A stretch of DNA of 51,964 nucleotides from Hanamia caeni. GTDB taxonomy: Bacteria > Bacteroidota > Bacteroidia > Chitinophagales > Chitinophagaceae. The stretch lies in the NCBI RefSeq assembly GCF_003721595.1, contig NZ_RJJR01000024.1, positions 1 to 51,964 of the forward strand, written 5' to 3'. A model generated the notes under the pieces. It saw only the letters and a program-made list of their open reading frames with translations, made no database searches and was not told the DNA's origin. Each line of letters begins with the position of its first letter. Position 1 is the stretch's first letter. This document shows positions 34,543 to 42,197 of this stretch, one piece after another. The translations under genes were made by a program, and so were the position numbers.

Positions 34543-34739
34543 GTATTCCCATTTGAGGCAAGATTATAATTTGCAGGTGAAAAAAATTCCACAATTCTAC
34601 TTAAATGAAATTAATCGATACAGAAGAATGAGGGCACAATTTTTGCTTGCATAAATTAATGAATATCAATAATTTTAATTGTAGCATTTAGAATTAAACC
34701 GAAAGAAATATGTAATCATCAAACTAAAAATAACCGGCC

Positions 34740-35186
34740 ATGCAACACACAATTTATCGTAAACCGGACTATTCAATCTACCCCGGAGAATACGTTCCAC
34801 TTCTCAACGAAAAAGAAATCAAAGAAGCCATTAAATGTTCAGACAGGAAGGATATTGACCATCCTGCAGTAAACATCACTGATCAAAATCGCTCCTACAA
34901 AATTGAAGTGGTGATTCCAGGAGTGAAAAGAGATGAATTATTAATTTATGTCAAGGGGAATATTTTATCTATTTGTGCTGTAAATAATGATAAGATGAAC
35001 TCGTCCTTAAAGAAAAAACAAGTTGAAGAATTTAGTTATAAGTGGTTTGACCGTCATTTGCTGTTGCCTGAAGATGCGGATTCCACATTCATCAGTGCTG
35101 AATACAAATCGGGGATTGTAGTATTGCATATTCCAAAAGCTTCACGGCCGGTGAACAATGCGCACACACGAATAATTGTATATTAA
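34740..35186 (+). CDS. Small heat shock protein, Hsp20 family
   Basis: A 148-residue alpha-crystallin-type chaperone. The domain runs from about residue 40: NITDQNRSYKIEVVIPGVKRDELLIYVKGNILSICA, then FDRHLLLPEDADSTFISAEYKSGIVVLHIPK, with the family's IxI-like C-terminal tail RIIVY. It would hold unfolding proteins in an ATP-independent manner. A terminator follows at 35272-35304. It may be expressed with the preceding stress genes or alone. Confidence 0.92.
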   Translation: MQHTIYRKPDYSIYPGEYVPLLNEKEIKEAIKCSDRKDIDHPAVNITDQNRSYKIEVVIPGVKRDELLIYVKGNILSICAVNNDKMNSSLKKKQVEEFSYKWFDRHLLLPEDADSTFISAEYKSGIVVLHIPKASRPVNNAHTRIIVY

Positions 35187-35271
35187 TTATTTTTCGGGAA
35201 ACAGTAAAAAGATAAATAGTGTTTTTTTTATTATTTTGGTGATGGTGGGTTTTAAATGCGCGCAAATTTTT

Positions 35272-35304
35272 AATGTCATGCAAAAAAATACATGGCATTT
35301 TTTT
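35272..35304 (+). terminator. Terminator after hsp20
   Basis: A nine-base stem with one G-U pair (35272-35280 with 35291-35299) and an A-rich loop is followed by seven T. Confidence 0.7.
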
Positions 35305-35528
35305 ACTTTACATAACAGAAAATCTCCCGTTTAAATTTTTAAAAAAACCAAAATTGCCTGCTGTTCATTCTTTCCCATCTGATAAACAAGTTGGTTCTTG
35401 TAATTTGCTGCTACCGAATTTCTACATAGGCGTTTAAAAATCATATTTTTTAACAATGTTTTGTTTTAAAAGCCTTTAAATCCTGACTATTTATTTTGAA
35501 AATGTTTTTTAAATATTGAAAACGGTAG

Positions 35529-35536
35529 TATATTTG
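35529..35536 (+). promoter_or_regulatory. -7 box of a putative small RNA promoter
   Basis: TATATTTG matches the Bacteroidota -7 consensus TAnnTTTG. The expected -33 element is only a T run, so the match is partial. A start near 35543 would give an RNA that ends at the terminator at 35570-35600. Confidence 0.55.
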
Positions 35537-35542
35537 CAGCAG

Positions 35543-35600
35543 GTTTTTCATAGGATATTGGATTAAAACGAGCTGGATTTCTATCCGGCTCTTATTTTTT
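35543..35600 (+). ncRNA. Putative short RNA with terminator hairpin
   Basis: The stretch is bounded by the -7 box and by a nine-base perfect hairpin (35570-35578 with 35583-35591, loop TTCT) with a T run. There is no start codon or frame of useful length, so a non-coding RNA of about 58 bases is likely. A second hairpin follows at 35604-35631. The family is unknown to me; it could also be an mRNA leader for a longer read-through transcript. Confidence 0.5.
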
Positions 35601-35603
35601 GTA

Positions 35604-35631
35604 ATAAGCGGATTCTGAGAGTCCGGCTTAT
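35604..35631 (+). repeat. Second hairpin sharing a motif with the first
   Basis: ATAAGC pairs with GCTTAT, and GGA with TCC, leaving one bulged G. The sequence CCGGCT recurs in this and the preceding hairpin, as though one had been duplicated. It could pair alternatively with the first and thus form a switch. Confidence 0.4.
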
Positions 35632-35717
35632 CGGTAATCCGTTTATTAATTATCAGAAATTGGTTTAGAAAAACTTTTCTTTTTTTTTAAAAACTCTTGT
35701 TTTGAATTCCCTTTCTC

Positions 35718-35879
35718 TTAATCATAAATTCCCTTTTCAACGCCGGTTTCTTCTTCTGCAACACTTTGTGAGGCCGGGCCGCCTGGTTTATTTTTGACTT
35801 TATTTTTTCTGAAATAGGTTATGAGAATAAAAGCCACGATTACTACTCCTGCTGTAATTGATATAAATAAAATGCCCAT
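35718..35879 (-). CDS. Small single-span membrane protein
   Basis: A 53-residue protein missed by length limits. Residues 2-22 form one hydrophobic helix (GILFISITAGVVIVAFILI), followed by basic RKNKVKNK, which fits the positive-inside rule with a cytoplasmic tail. The tail is PGGPASQSVAEEETGVEKGIYD. Frame, composition and basic stop-transfer sequence are convincing. No function is assigned. It lies on the minus strand 104 bases downstream of the MFS exporter gene and could be cotranscribed with it. Confidence 0.65.
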   Translation of the reverse strand: MGILFISITAGVVIVAFILITYFRKNKVKNKPGGPASQSVAEEETGVEKGIYD

Positions 35880-35983
35880 GATATTTATTTTTAAGTTTAA
35901 TAACAGGATACAATAATTATGCAGGAATTAAAAAGGGCGGTATTTGTTTCTTTGCTATAACTTATCTGTTCTTTTTTTATTTA

Positions 35984-37216
35984 TCATGCTACTTTTCTAA
36001 ATCGTTTTTTTGTGCCTTCGATGTTGGGCAAAAAGCCTGTTATTATTCCTATCAATGGCAAAAATGAGCATACATGAAAAACATAAATGATGCTTGTTTT
36101 GTCAGCAAGGCTTCCCAACAAAGCTGAACCAATTCCTCCCATTCCAAAAGCAAATCCAAAGAATAAGCCTGAAACCAGCCCAATCTTTCCCGGAATTAGT
36201 TCCTGCGCATATACCAAAATCGCAGAAAATGCAGAGGATAGTATCAGGCCTATGGGAACCACCAATATTATCGTCCAGAAAAGATTGGCATAAGGCAAAG
36301 CCAGTGCAAAAGGCGCGGTTCCCAATATAGAAAACCAGATAACATATTTTCTGCCGAACCTATCGCCCAAAGGCCCACCTATTAATGTGCCTCCGGCTAC
36401 TGAAAACAGAAATACGAAAAGATAAATTTGCGAAGCCTGGATGCCCACATGGAATTTATTGATGAGATAAAAAGTAAAGTAACTGGTAAGACTTGCGAGA
36501 TAAAAATATTTGGAAAAAATCAACACCAATAATATCAGCACGGACCAGTAGACTTTTCTTTTAGAAAATAGTGGATGAAAAACAACTGGTTTATTTTTAG
36601 CCCTGTTGATGCGCCGGATAACAACAATCTTGTACCAATGCCCCACTTTTGTGAGCACAAAAATCGCCAGCAGCGCAATTAACGAAAACCAGATAATACT
36701 CATTTGTCCATGCGGAACGATAATCCAAGCGGCAAGCAGCGGCCCGATTGAACTACCAAGATTTCCACCGAGCTGAAAAATTGATTGAGCGAGCCCGGGC
36801 TGATCTCCGGCAGCAGAATGTGCCATGCGCGAAGATTCCGGGTGAAAAACAGATGATCCAATGCCTATCAGCGCAACAGAAACCAGCACAAGATAAAAAT
36901 GATGAGACATGGATAACACAATTAAGCCGGTTAGTGTAAATCCCATACCGATTGCTAAAGAATAAGGCTGTGGCCTTTTATCCGTATAAATGCCTACGAA
37001 TGGCTGCAAAAGTGAGGCGGCCATCTGAAAGGTCAGCGTGATTAACCCTACCTGCGAAAAACTCAGGTGGTAATTTGTTTTTAAAATCGGGTATATCGCC
37101 GGAATTAAAGATTGAATTGTGTCATTTAATAAATGCGAAAAACTGATGGCAAATAAAATAGGGTAAACCGTTTTTTGAAGCTTAGTTTCTAATGTAGCTG
37201 AATTCTCCATTTTCAA
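35984..37216 (-). CDS. MFS exporter, Fsr (fosmidomycin resistance)-like
   Basis: A 410-residue 12-helix major facilitator. The opening SHLLNDTIQSLIPAIYPILKTNYHLSFSQVGLI and GIGSSVFHPESSRMAH are typical of the Fsr group. The loop motif GDRFGRKYV between helices 8 and 9 is present. Such proteins export fosmidomycin or other small anionic compounds; the natural substrate here is unknown. The start is MKMENSA at 37216. It ends 104 bases from a small membrane protein gene on the same strand. Confidence 0.9.
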   Translation of the reverse strand: MKMENSATLETKLQKTVYPILFAISFSHLLNDTIQSLIPAIYPILKTNYHLSFSQVGLITLTFQMAASLLQPFVGIYTDKRPQPYSLAIGMGFTLTGLIVLSMSHHFYLVLVSVALIGIGSSVFHPESSRMAHSAAGDQPGLAQSIFQLGGNLGSSIGPLLAAWIIVPHGQMSIIWFSLIALLAIFVLTKVGHWYKIVVIRRINRAKNKPVVFHPLFSKRKVYWSVLILLVLIFSKYFYLASLTSYFTFYLINKFHVGIQASQIYLFVFLFSVAGGTLIGGPLGDRFGRKYVIWFSILGTAPFALALPYANLFWTIILVVPIGLILSSAFSAILVYAQELIPGKIGLVSGLFFGFAFGMGGIGSALLGSLADKTSIIYVFHVCSFLPLIGIITGFLPNIEGTKKRFRKVA

Positions 37217-37425
37217 TTTTCGAAATGCAAATTTAGATAAGATGCATGGAACATGTAAAATGGATTTTTTTAGATCTAAAAATGAAAATGTATATATCGA
37301 AATAAAAAAAATTAATTTAGCGGCATATTTGTAAGTTCAAAAAATCTGCGAATTGCCGGGACAGCCATTTCGAAGATTAAAATCCAATCCTTACACAGCC
37401 ATGAATTGATAAAATTATAAAAAGC

Positions 37426-38136
37426 ATGCGCGAGCCAAAACATGATAAGGAAAGACAGGATTTTCAATTAGAACGATTTACTTTTTTTACAGACGGCGTT
37501 TGTGCTATCTGCATTACTTTATTAATTATCGAAATAAGAGTACCTGATTTAACGGCACCGACTGATGCACTTTTATGGAAGTCGCTTTCACACATGTCTT
37601 TGCGCTTTTTAGGTTTTGTAATCAGTTTTGGAATTGTGGGCCATTATTGGTCTGTTCATCATCGCATCTTTGGGTATGTGATAAAATATACTACCGGTTT
37701 ATTATGGCTCAATCTCGCATTTCTCTTTACAGTTGTTTTGCTTCCGTTCAGTTCGGGATTTCTGGGTGAATACAGTTCTTACCCAAATCTGAAACTGCCG
37801 TACGGTGTTTACACATTTAATATGTGCCTCACCGGCTTTATGAATTGCTGGCTGTGGCTGTATGTCAGCAATCCGAAAAGAAAAATGCTCTCCCGTATAA
37901 TTTCGCCAGCCCGCATCAGGCTTGGATTATACAGAAGCCTTGTTATTCCTGTTGTTTTTGTAATTTCATTTTTAATCTCCTTTGCCTTCCCTGTATTTTC
38001 AAAATTATTTTTATTGCTGATCCCTGTACTACTCCATTGGGGAATGAGAAGCCTTGAGAAAAAAGCAGAAACAGATGAAATGTTTTCCAAAAAAGTGAAT
38101 GCAAAAACAGCCGTTATCCTTCCCGAATCTGAATGA
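37426..38136 (+). CDS. TMEM175-family (DUF1211) potassium channel-like protein
   Basis: A 236-residue membrane protein with about six hydrophobic segments. The N-terminal ERFTFFTDGVCAICITLLIIEIRVP matches the TMEM175 RxxxFSDgV signature with Thr in place of Ser. Bacterial members form tetrameric potassium-permeable channels. It stands alone with its own start region. The ion specificity is from family knowledge only. Confidence 0.85.
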   Translation: MREPKHDKERQDFQLERFTFFTDGVCAICITLLIIEIRVPDLTAPTDALLWKSLSHMSLRFLGFVISFGIVGHYWSVHHRIFGYVIKYTTGLLWLNLAFLFTVVLLPFSSGFLGEYSSYPNLKLPYGVYTFNMCLTGFMNCWLWLYVSNPKRKMLSRIISPARIRLGLYRSLVIPVVFVISFLISFAFPVFSKLFLLLIPVLLHWGMRSLEKKAETDEMFSKKVNAKTAVILPESE

Positions 38137-38268
38137 TAAGCTTCATTTTTCGAAAGGTTTTTGTTAAATACTGTTGATCCTCTAAGAGTGAAATGCTAAA
38201 CTATATCTGTCACAGCTATTGAGCCGGGATTACTTTGTATATTTAAATGATACCACAAAAAAGTATTA

Positions 38269-38850
38269 ATGAATTTGCAATCCACCTTTCAGAAAATTAA
38301 GAAATATTGGGGTAGTATAATTTTTTATGCGATAATATTAATTTTCATCTTTAATACCAATGCAAAATCATGGGTGCTTCAGCAAATCATTTCAACAGGT
38401 GTGTTGAACACAGCCATAAAAAAAGATGCGCCCATCAAACAGCAAGCTGGCACAGACTTTTCCTTTTCTTCACACGATGGAAATATCCTAAGTTCATCGA
38501 TGCTACGGGGCAAGGTGGTTTTCATAAATTTTTGGGCTTCGTGGTGCCCGCCATGCAGGGCAGAAATGCCCTCATTAAATAATTTGTATCTAACACTAAA
38601 AAATGATAACCGTTTTGTTTTTCTTTTTGTGAGTGAAGATGCTGATCGCACGAAGGCTTCGGCCTATCTGGAAAAAAACGATTTCTCAGTTCCGGTATAT
38701 TATCGCAACAAGGTTTCGCCAGAAATGTTTAGCGGTACGCTGCCTACTACAATTGTGGTGGATAAGCAAGGAAACATTGTGATGAAGCGTACCGGCCTTG
38801 CCGGTTATGATAATGAAAAATTTATCAGTCAATTGAAATCGTTGCTGTGA
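38269..38850 (+). CDS. Membrane-anchored thioredoxin-like protein
   Basis: A 193-residue protein with one N-terminal membrane span (about 15-32) and an extracytoplasmic thioredoxin fold. The redox motif WASWCPPCRAEMP is typical of TlpA/ResA, and GTLPTTIVVDKQGNIV carries the cis-Pro. It probably reduces disulfides in exported proteins or in cytochrome c assembly. No cytochrome genes are beside it. A DUF202 gene follows after 29 bases and may be in the same transcript. Confidence 0.93.
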   Translation: MNLQSTFQKIKKYWGSIIFYAIILIFIFNTNAKSWVLQQIISTGVLNTAIKKDAPIKQQAGTDFSFSSHDGNILSSSMLRGKVVFINFWASWCPPCRAEMPSLNNLYLTLKNDNRFVFLFVSEDADRTKASAYLEKNDFSVPVYYRNKVSPEMFSGTLPTTIVVDKQGNIVMKRTGLAGYDNEKFISQLKSLL

Positions 38851-38879
38851 TTATTTTTGAAAAAATATTCTAATTAAAG

Positions 38880-39272
38880 ATGGATGCGAATAAAAGCAAA
38901 GGAAACACGACAGACCACCTGGCAAATGAAAGGACTTTTCTTGCCTGGATGAGAACAAGCATTGGCATCATGGCGTTTGGATTTGTGGTGGTGAAATTTT
39001 CATTGTTTGTAAAAAGAATCGCGTTGCTGTTTGGCAAAACTGATTTGAATCCTCCTGCGACGCACGGTCTTTCGGCTATTGTCGGCATCGTGTTGGTTTT
39101 AGTGGGTACTATCACGCTCATCTTTTCTTACGCCAGGTACAGGCAATCAGAAAAGCAAATACGCGCAGGCGCTTATGTTCATTCTACAGTTTTGGTAACA
39201 ATTATTTCAGTTTTCATTTTAATTGCGAGCCTGTTATTGATCGCTTACCTCGTTTTTAGTGCAGGTTTATAA
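38880..39272 (+). CDS. DUF202 (YidH-like) inner membrane protein
   Basis: A 130-residue protein with three hydrophobic helices. The N-terminal LANERTFLAWMRTSIGIMAFGFVV is the diagnostic DUF202 signature. The role of the family is unknown. It follows the thioredoxin-like gene closely on the same strand. Confidence 0.9.
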   Translation: MDANKSKGNTTDHLANERTFLAWMRTSIGIMAFGFVVVKFSLFVKRIALLFGKTDLNPPATHGLSAIVGIVLVLVGTITLIFSYARYRQSEKQIRAGAYVHSTVLVTIISVFILIASLLLIAYLVFSAGL

Positions 39273-39371
39273 TTAATCGGGAAGGCCGATGAGTAAAGCC
39301 ATAAATAAACAGAATTTTTATTTGGCTTACAAATGCTCGGGAAGTTGAATAAGAAATTACTTGCCATCATC

Positions 39372-40598
39372 TTAGGTAAAAAATAATTTGAAATAAAACG
39401 AAGGCTTTAACAGTTCTTTTTTCAAATTCATATCGTTCAGCATGCTGCTGATAAGCATTTGCACAGATGTATTTTTGTTTGCCTTTTTTACTACAAAATT
39501 TATAATGCGCGGATGACGAAAAAGTTTTTGCAGTGTGTGGCTAAATTTAAATTCATTCCACATTTTATAATAAATTTCTTTATCATATCCACGGTTAAAT
39601 TCAGCGTCGAATTTTTGTTTTTGAAAAGAATCCAGCACATGAGAGGCCGCCACTCTTCCACTTCGGATCGCATTTGCAATTCCTTCGCCGGTGAAAGGAT
39701 CGATTAGGCCCGCAGCGTCACCCAACAACAAAAAGCGATTGCCCGATAAAGTTCTTTTTGTAGATCCAACCGGTAAGCCATACCCTTCGATTTCAGTCAG
39801 CGGAACTGCATCTTTAAATCTTTCTTTTAAGAAGGGAATGGTTTCAAGCAGGTGCGTCATTTCTTTTTTAAGATTGATTTGCTTTTTACTCACGACACTT
39901 GAAAGCATTCCCAGGCCTACATTTGCCTGGTTGTTAGCCAGCGGAAATATCCAGAGATAGCCGGGAAGGATTTCTTTATAGAAATGTAGCTCGATATGAT
40001 TTTCCGGATTAAAACCTTTAACGTTGGAAAAATATTGCCTTACTCCTGCACAAAAATGTTTTTTTTCAACTTTGTTTTCCGTTAGTCTTTTATTTAAAAC
40101 GGAATGCGCTCCATCCGCGCCCAGCGCGATGGCAGCTTCAAAAATCTTGTCGGATGATTTTAAAAATATCGCGCTTTCCGTGTTTTCAACAGCAGTTATT
40201 TTTTGATTTTGAAAGACGGTAATGTCCGGAAGTTTTGCCGTTTCGCTAAAAAAGAAATTATCAAAATCAATTCTTTTTATAACAAACCCACCACCAAAAG
40301 TATTTTTGGGTTTTGAAAAATGAATATCCAGTTTTTGATATGTTGGTGTAAAAAAACGGACGCCATTGGAAGGAATCTTTTTCGTAAACTCAGCCAATTT
40401 TTGCGTAAGAGATTCACTTATGAGATGGAATTGCTTGGTGACATCTGCGCCTAAAGCATCTCCGCAAATTTTATCCCTCGGGAAAGTCTCTTTCTCAATC
40501 AGCGCTATTTTTAGCCCGTTGCCTGAAAGCCTGTAAGCCGCGGCACAACCGGCGGGTCCCGCTCCTACTATAGCTACATCAAATTTTTCTTTCTCCAT
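39372..40598 (-). CDS. FAD-dependent geranylgeranyl-reductase-like oxidoreductase
   Basis: A 408-residue flavoprotein. The FAD-binding motifs are FDVAIVGAGPAGCAAAYRLS at the N-terminus and FLLLGDAAGLIDPFTGEGIANAIRSG. The FPRDKICGDAL sequence is characteristic of the geranylgeranyl reductase family, which saturates prenyl chains of quinones or lipids. No quinone or carotenoid genes are nearby to specify the substrate. It is a single gene convergent with the DUF202 gene. Confidence 0.88.
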   Translation of the reverse strand: MEKEKFDVAIVGAGPAGCAAAYRLSGNGLKIALIEKETFPRDKICGDALGADVTKQFHLISESLTQKLAEFTKKIPSNGVRFFTPTYQKLDIHFSKPKNTFGGGFVIKRIDFDNFFFSETAKLPDITVFQNQKITAVENTESAIFLKSSDKIFEAAIALGADGAHSVLNKRLTENKVEKKHFCAGVRQYFSNVKGFNPENHIELHFYKEILPGYLWIFPLANNQANVGLGMLSSVVSKKQINLKKEMTHLLETIPFLKERFKDAVPLTEIEGYGLPVGSTKRTLSGNRFLLLGDAAGLIDPFTGEGIANAIRSGRVAASHVLDSFQKQKFDAEFNRGYDKEIYYKMWNEFKFSHTLQKLFRHPRIINFVVKKANKNTSVQMLISSMLNDMNLKKELLKPSFYFKLFFT

Positions 40599-40764
40599 AT
40601 AAATGCGGAAAAATACAACTTATTGAAATAGTAGCTCAGTTGTTTTTCTGAGAAGTATAGTAAACAAAAAAATATCGAAGTTTTTTTTCTAAAAATGGCA
40701 TTCAATTTTTGTTATAACTTCCCCCTATCATTAAAAAATAATTCTTTATCAAAATTTAAATCAG

Positions 40765-41538
40765 ATGAAATTTAAAAAACCAATCCTCCTAATTTTAATC
40801 TCTGTAATTTCTTTTACAGCTAAGAAAATTTCTGCCCAGGCGCCTTCACGATTTAGTTATGAAAAATTTATTCAGAATGGTGATACATTGCTTTACAGGC
40901 AACTGTTTCCTGATTACGATACGCTTCGCAAATATCCTCTTGTAATTTTTCTTCATGGTTCAGGAGAGCGCGGCAATGATAATGAAGCGCAGTTAAAATG
41001 GGGTGTTGGCAATTTTGCAACAGATGAAGCAATGAAACTCTACCCGGCAATTGTAATAGCGCCGCAATGCCCGTCAGGCCAGGGCTGGTCAAATTTTTCA
41101 AATACAAATAAAGGGAACATGAAGTTGCAATCTTCTCCCTCCCGAAGTATGGAGTTATTAATTGCGCTTATCCAGTCCGTTGAAAGAAATCTTCCCGTAG
41201 ATACCAATCGGATTTACATTACCGGCCTTTCTATGGGTGGATTCGGCACCTATGATGCCATAGAGCGTTATCCAAAAATGTTTGCTGCGGCAGTGCCTGT
41301 TTGTGGCGGCGGAGATGTATCGAAAGCAGCGACAACTGCGCATATTCCTACATGGATTTTTCATGGTTCAGAAGATCCCACAGTGAACCCGCAATATTCT
41401 TTGGATATGGCGGAGGCGCTGCGAAAAGCCGGTGCTCATCCAGGGCTTACGATGTACCCTGAAACCGGTCATTTTTCCTGGATTGCGGCTTACAGCGACC
41501 CTGCGATGATGGCGTGGCTTTTTCGCCAGCATAAATAA
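40765..41538 (+). CDS. Exported alpha/beta-hydrolase, PHB depolymerase/esterase-like
   Basis: A 257-residue protein with a signal peptide (residues 1-26, ending SAQA). The hydrolase core contains VIFLHGSGERGNDNE (oxyanion region), ITGLSMGGFGTYDAIERYP with the nucleophile Ser, HGSEDPTVNP with the likely Asp, and TGHFSW with the His. This resembles the phospholipase/carboxylesterase and feruloyl-esterase-type group. It is probably secreted for breakdown of polymer or ester substrates. The substrate is unknown. Confidence 0.88.
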   Translation: MKFKKPILLILISVISFTAKKISAQAPSRFSYEKFIQNGDTLLYRQLFPDYDTLRKYPLVIFLHGSGERGNDNEAQLKWGVGNFATDEAMKLYPAIVIAPQCPSGQGWSNFSNTNKGNMKLQSSPSRSMELLIALIQSVERNLPVDTNRIYITGLSMGGFGTYDAIERYPKMFAAAVPVCGGGDVSKAATTAHIPTWIFHGSEDPTVNPQYSLDMAEALRKAGAHPGLTMYPETGHFSWIAAYSDPAMMAWLFRQHK

Positions 41539-41589
41539 AACGACGACTTTCTTTTAAAAATAATTTTCTATTTTGGTTAAAAGAATAAG

Positions 41590-42060
41590 ATGAAAAATAT
41601 TTTAGCTTCTATCACCTGCTGTTTTATCATTTTGTGTGCAGGCTGCAATTCCGATTCAACAAAATCTAATGAAAATATTGTAAGCGATTCAACGCAATCA
41701 ATAAGTCGAATGAATTTAATGTTATGCTACGCTTTGCAAAATGAAAAGGATACTGTGTCGCTCAACCTTGTGCTCGTGGGGGATCATGTTGCGGGCAAGC
41801 TGATGTATCATTATTTTGAAAAAGACAAAAATATTGGAACGCTGGCCGGCGAGAAGATTGGTGACACTGTTTTTGCAAAATATACTTTCATGTCCGAAGG
41901 CTTAGAATCCCAGCGATATGTTTCATTTTTGATTAAGGGTGACCAGGCCATTGAAGGATATGCTCCCTTAAATGAAAAATCGGGCGAGCCGGACTTTTCC
42001 GATCATTCTAAAATTCAATTTGATAACAAATTTGTATTGCAAAAAACAGATTGCAAATAA
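41590..42060 (+). CDS. Hypothetical lipoprotein
   Basis: A 156-residue protein with a lipoprotein signal ending in the lipobox LCAGC. The mature part is hydrophilic and built mainly of predicted strands (TVSLNLVLVGDHVAGKLMYHYFEKDK), with no motif I recognise. It follows the esterase by 51 bases and may share its transcript. It ends at the bidirectional terminator. Confidence 0.75.
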   Translation: MKNILASITCCFIILCAGCNSDSTKSNENIVSDSTQSISRMNLMLCYALQNEKDTVSLNLVLVGDHVAGKLMYHYFEKDKNIGTLAGEKIGDTVFAKYTFMSEGLESQRYVSFLIKGDQAIEGYAPLNEKSGEPDFSDHSKIQFDNKFVLQKTDCK

Positions 42061-42145
42061 AAATTCAAAGCGTACGAAGCTTTTCGTCACCTGGTTTCAC
42101 CCAAAATAAAAATTAATAAAATTTCTTTGTTTACTATTGAAAATA

Positions 42146-42173
42146 AAATGGGCGCCTTTACAGACGCCCATTT
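42146..42173. terminator. Bidirectional terminator between convergent genes
   Basis: A perfect nine-base stem (42146-42154 with 42165-42173) has A residues on its left and T residues on its right. It sits between the lipoprotein gene and the M1 peptidase gene, both of which end here. Confidence 0.8.
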
Positions 42174-42197
42174 ATTTAAGTAAAAAAGTAAAATCGG

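Noticed and set aside
35604..35631. Second hairpin as a terminator for a gene
   Set aside because: It has no T run after it, so it is listed as part of the RNA locus only.
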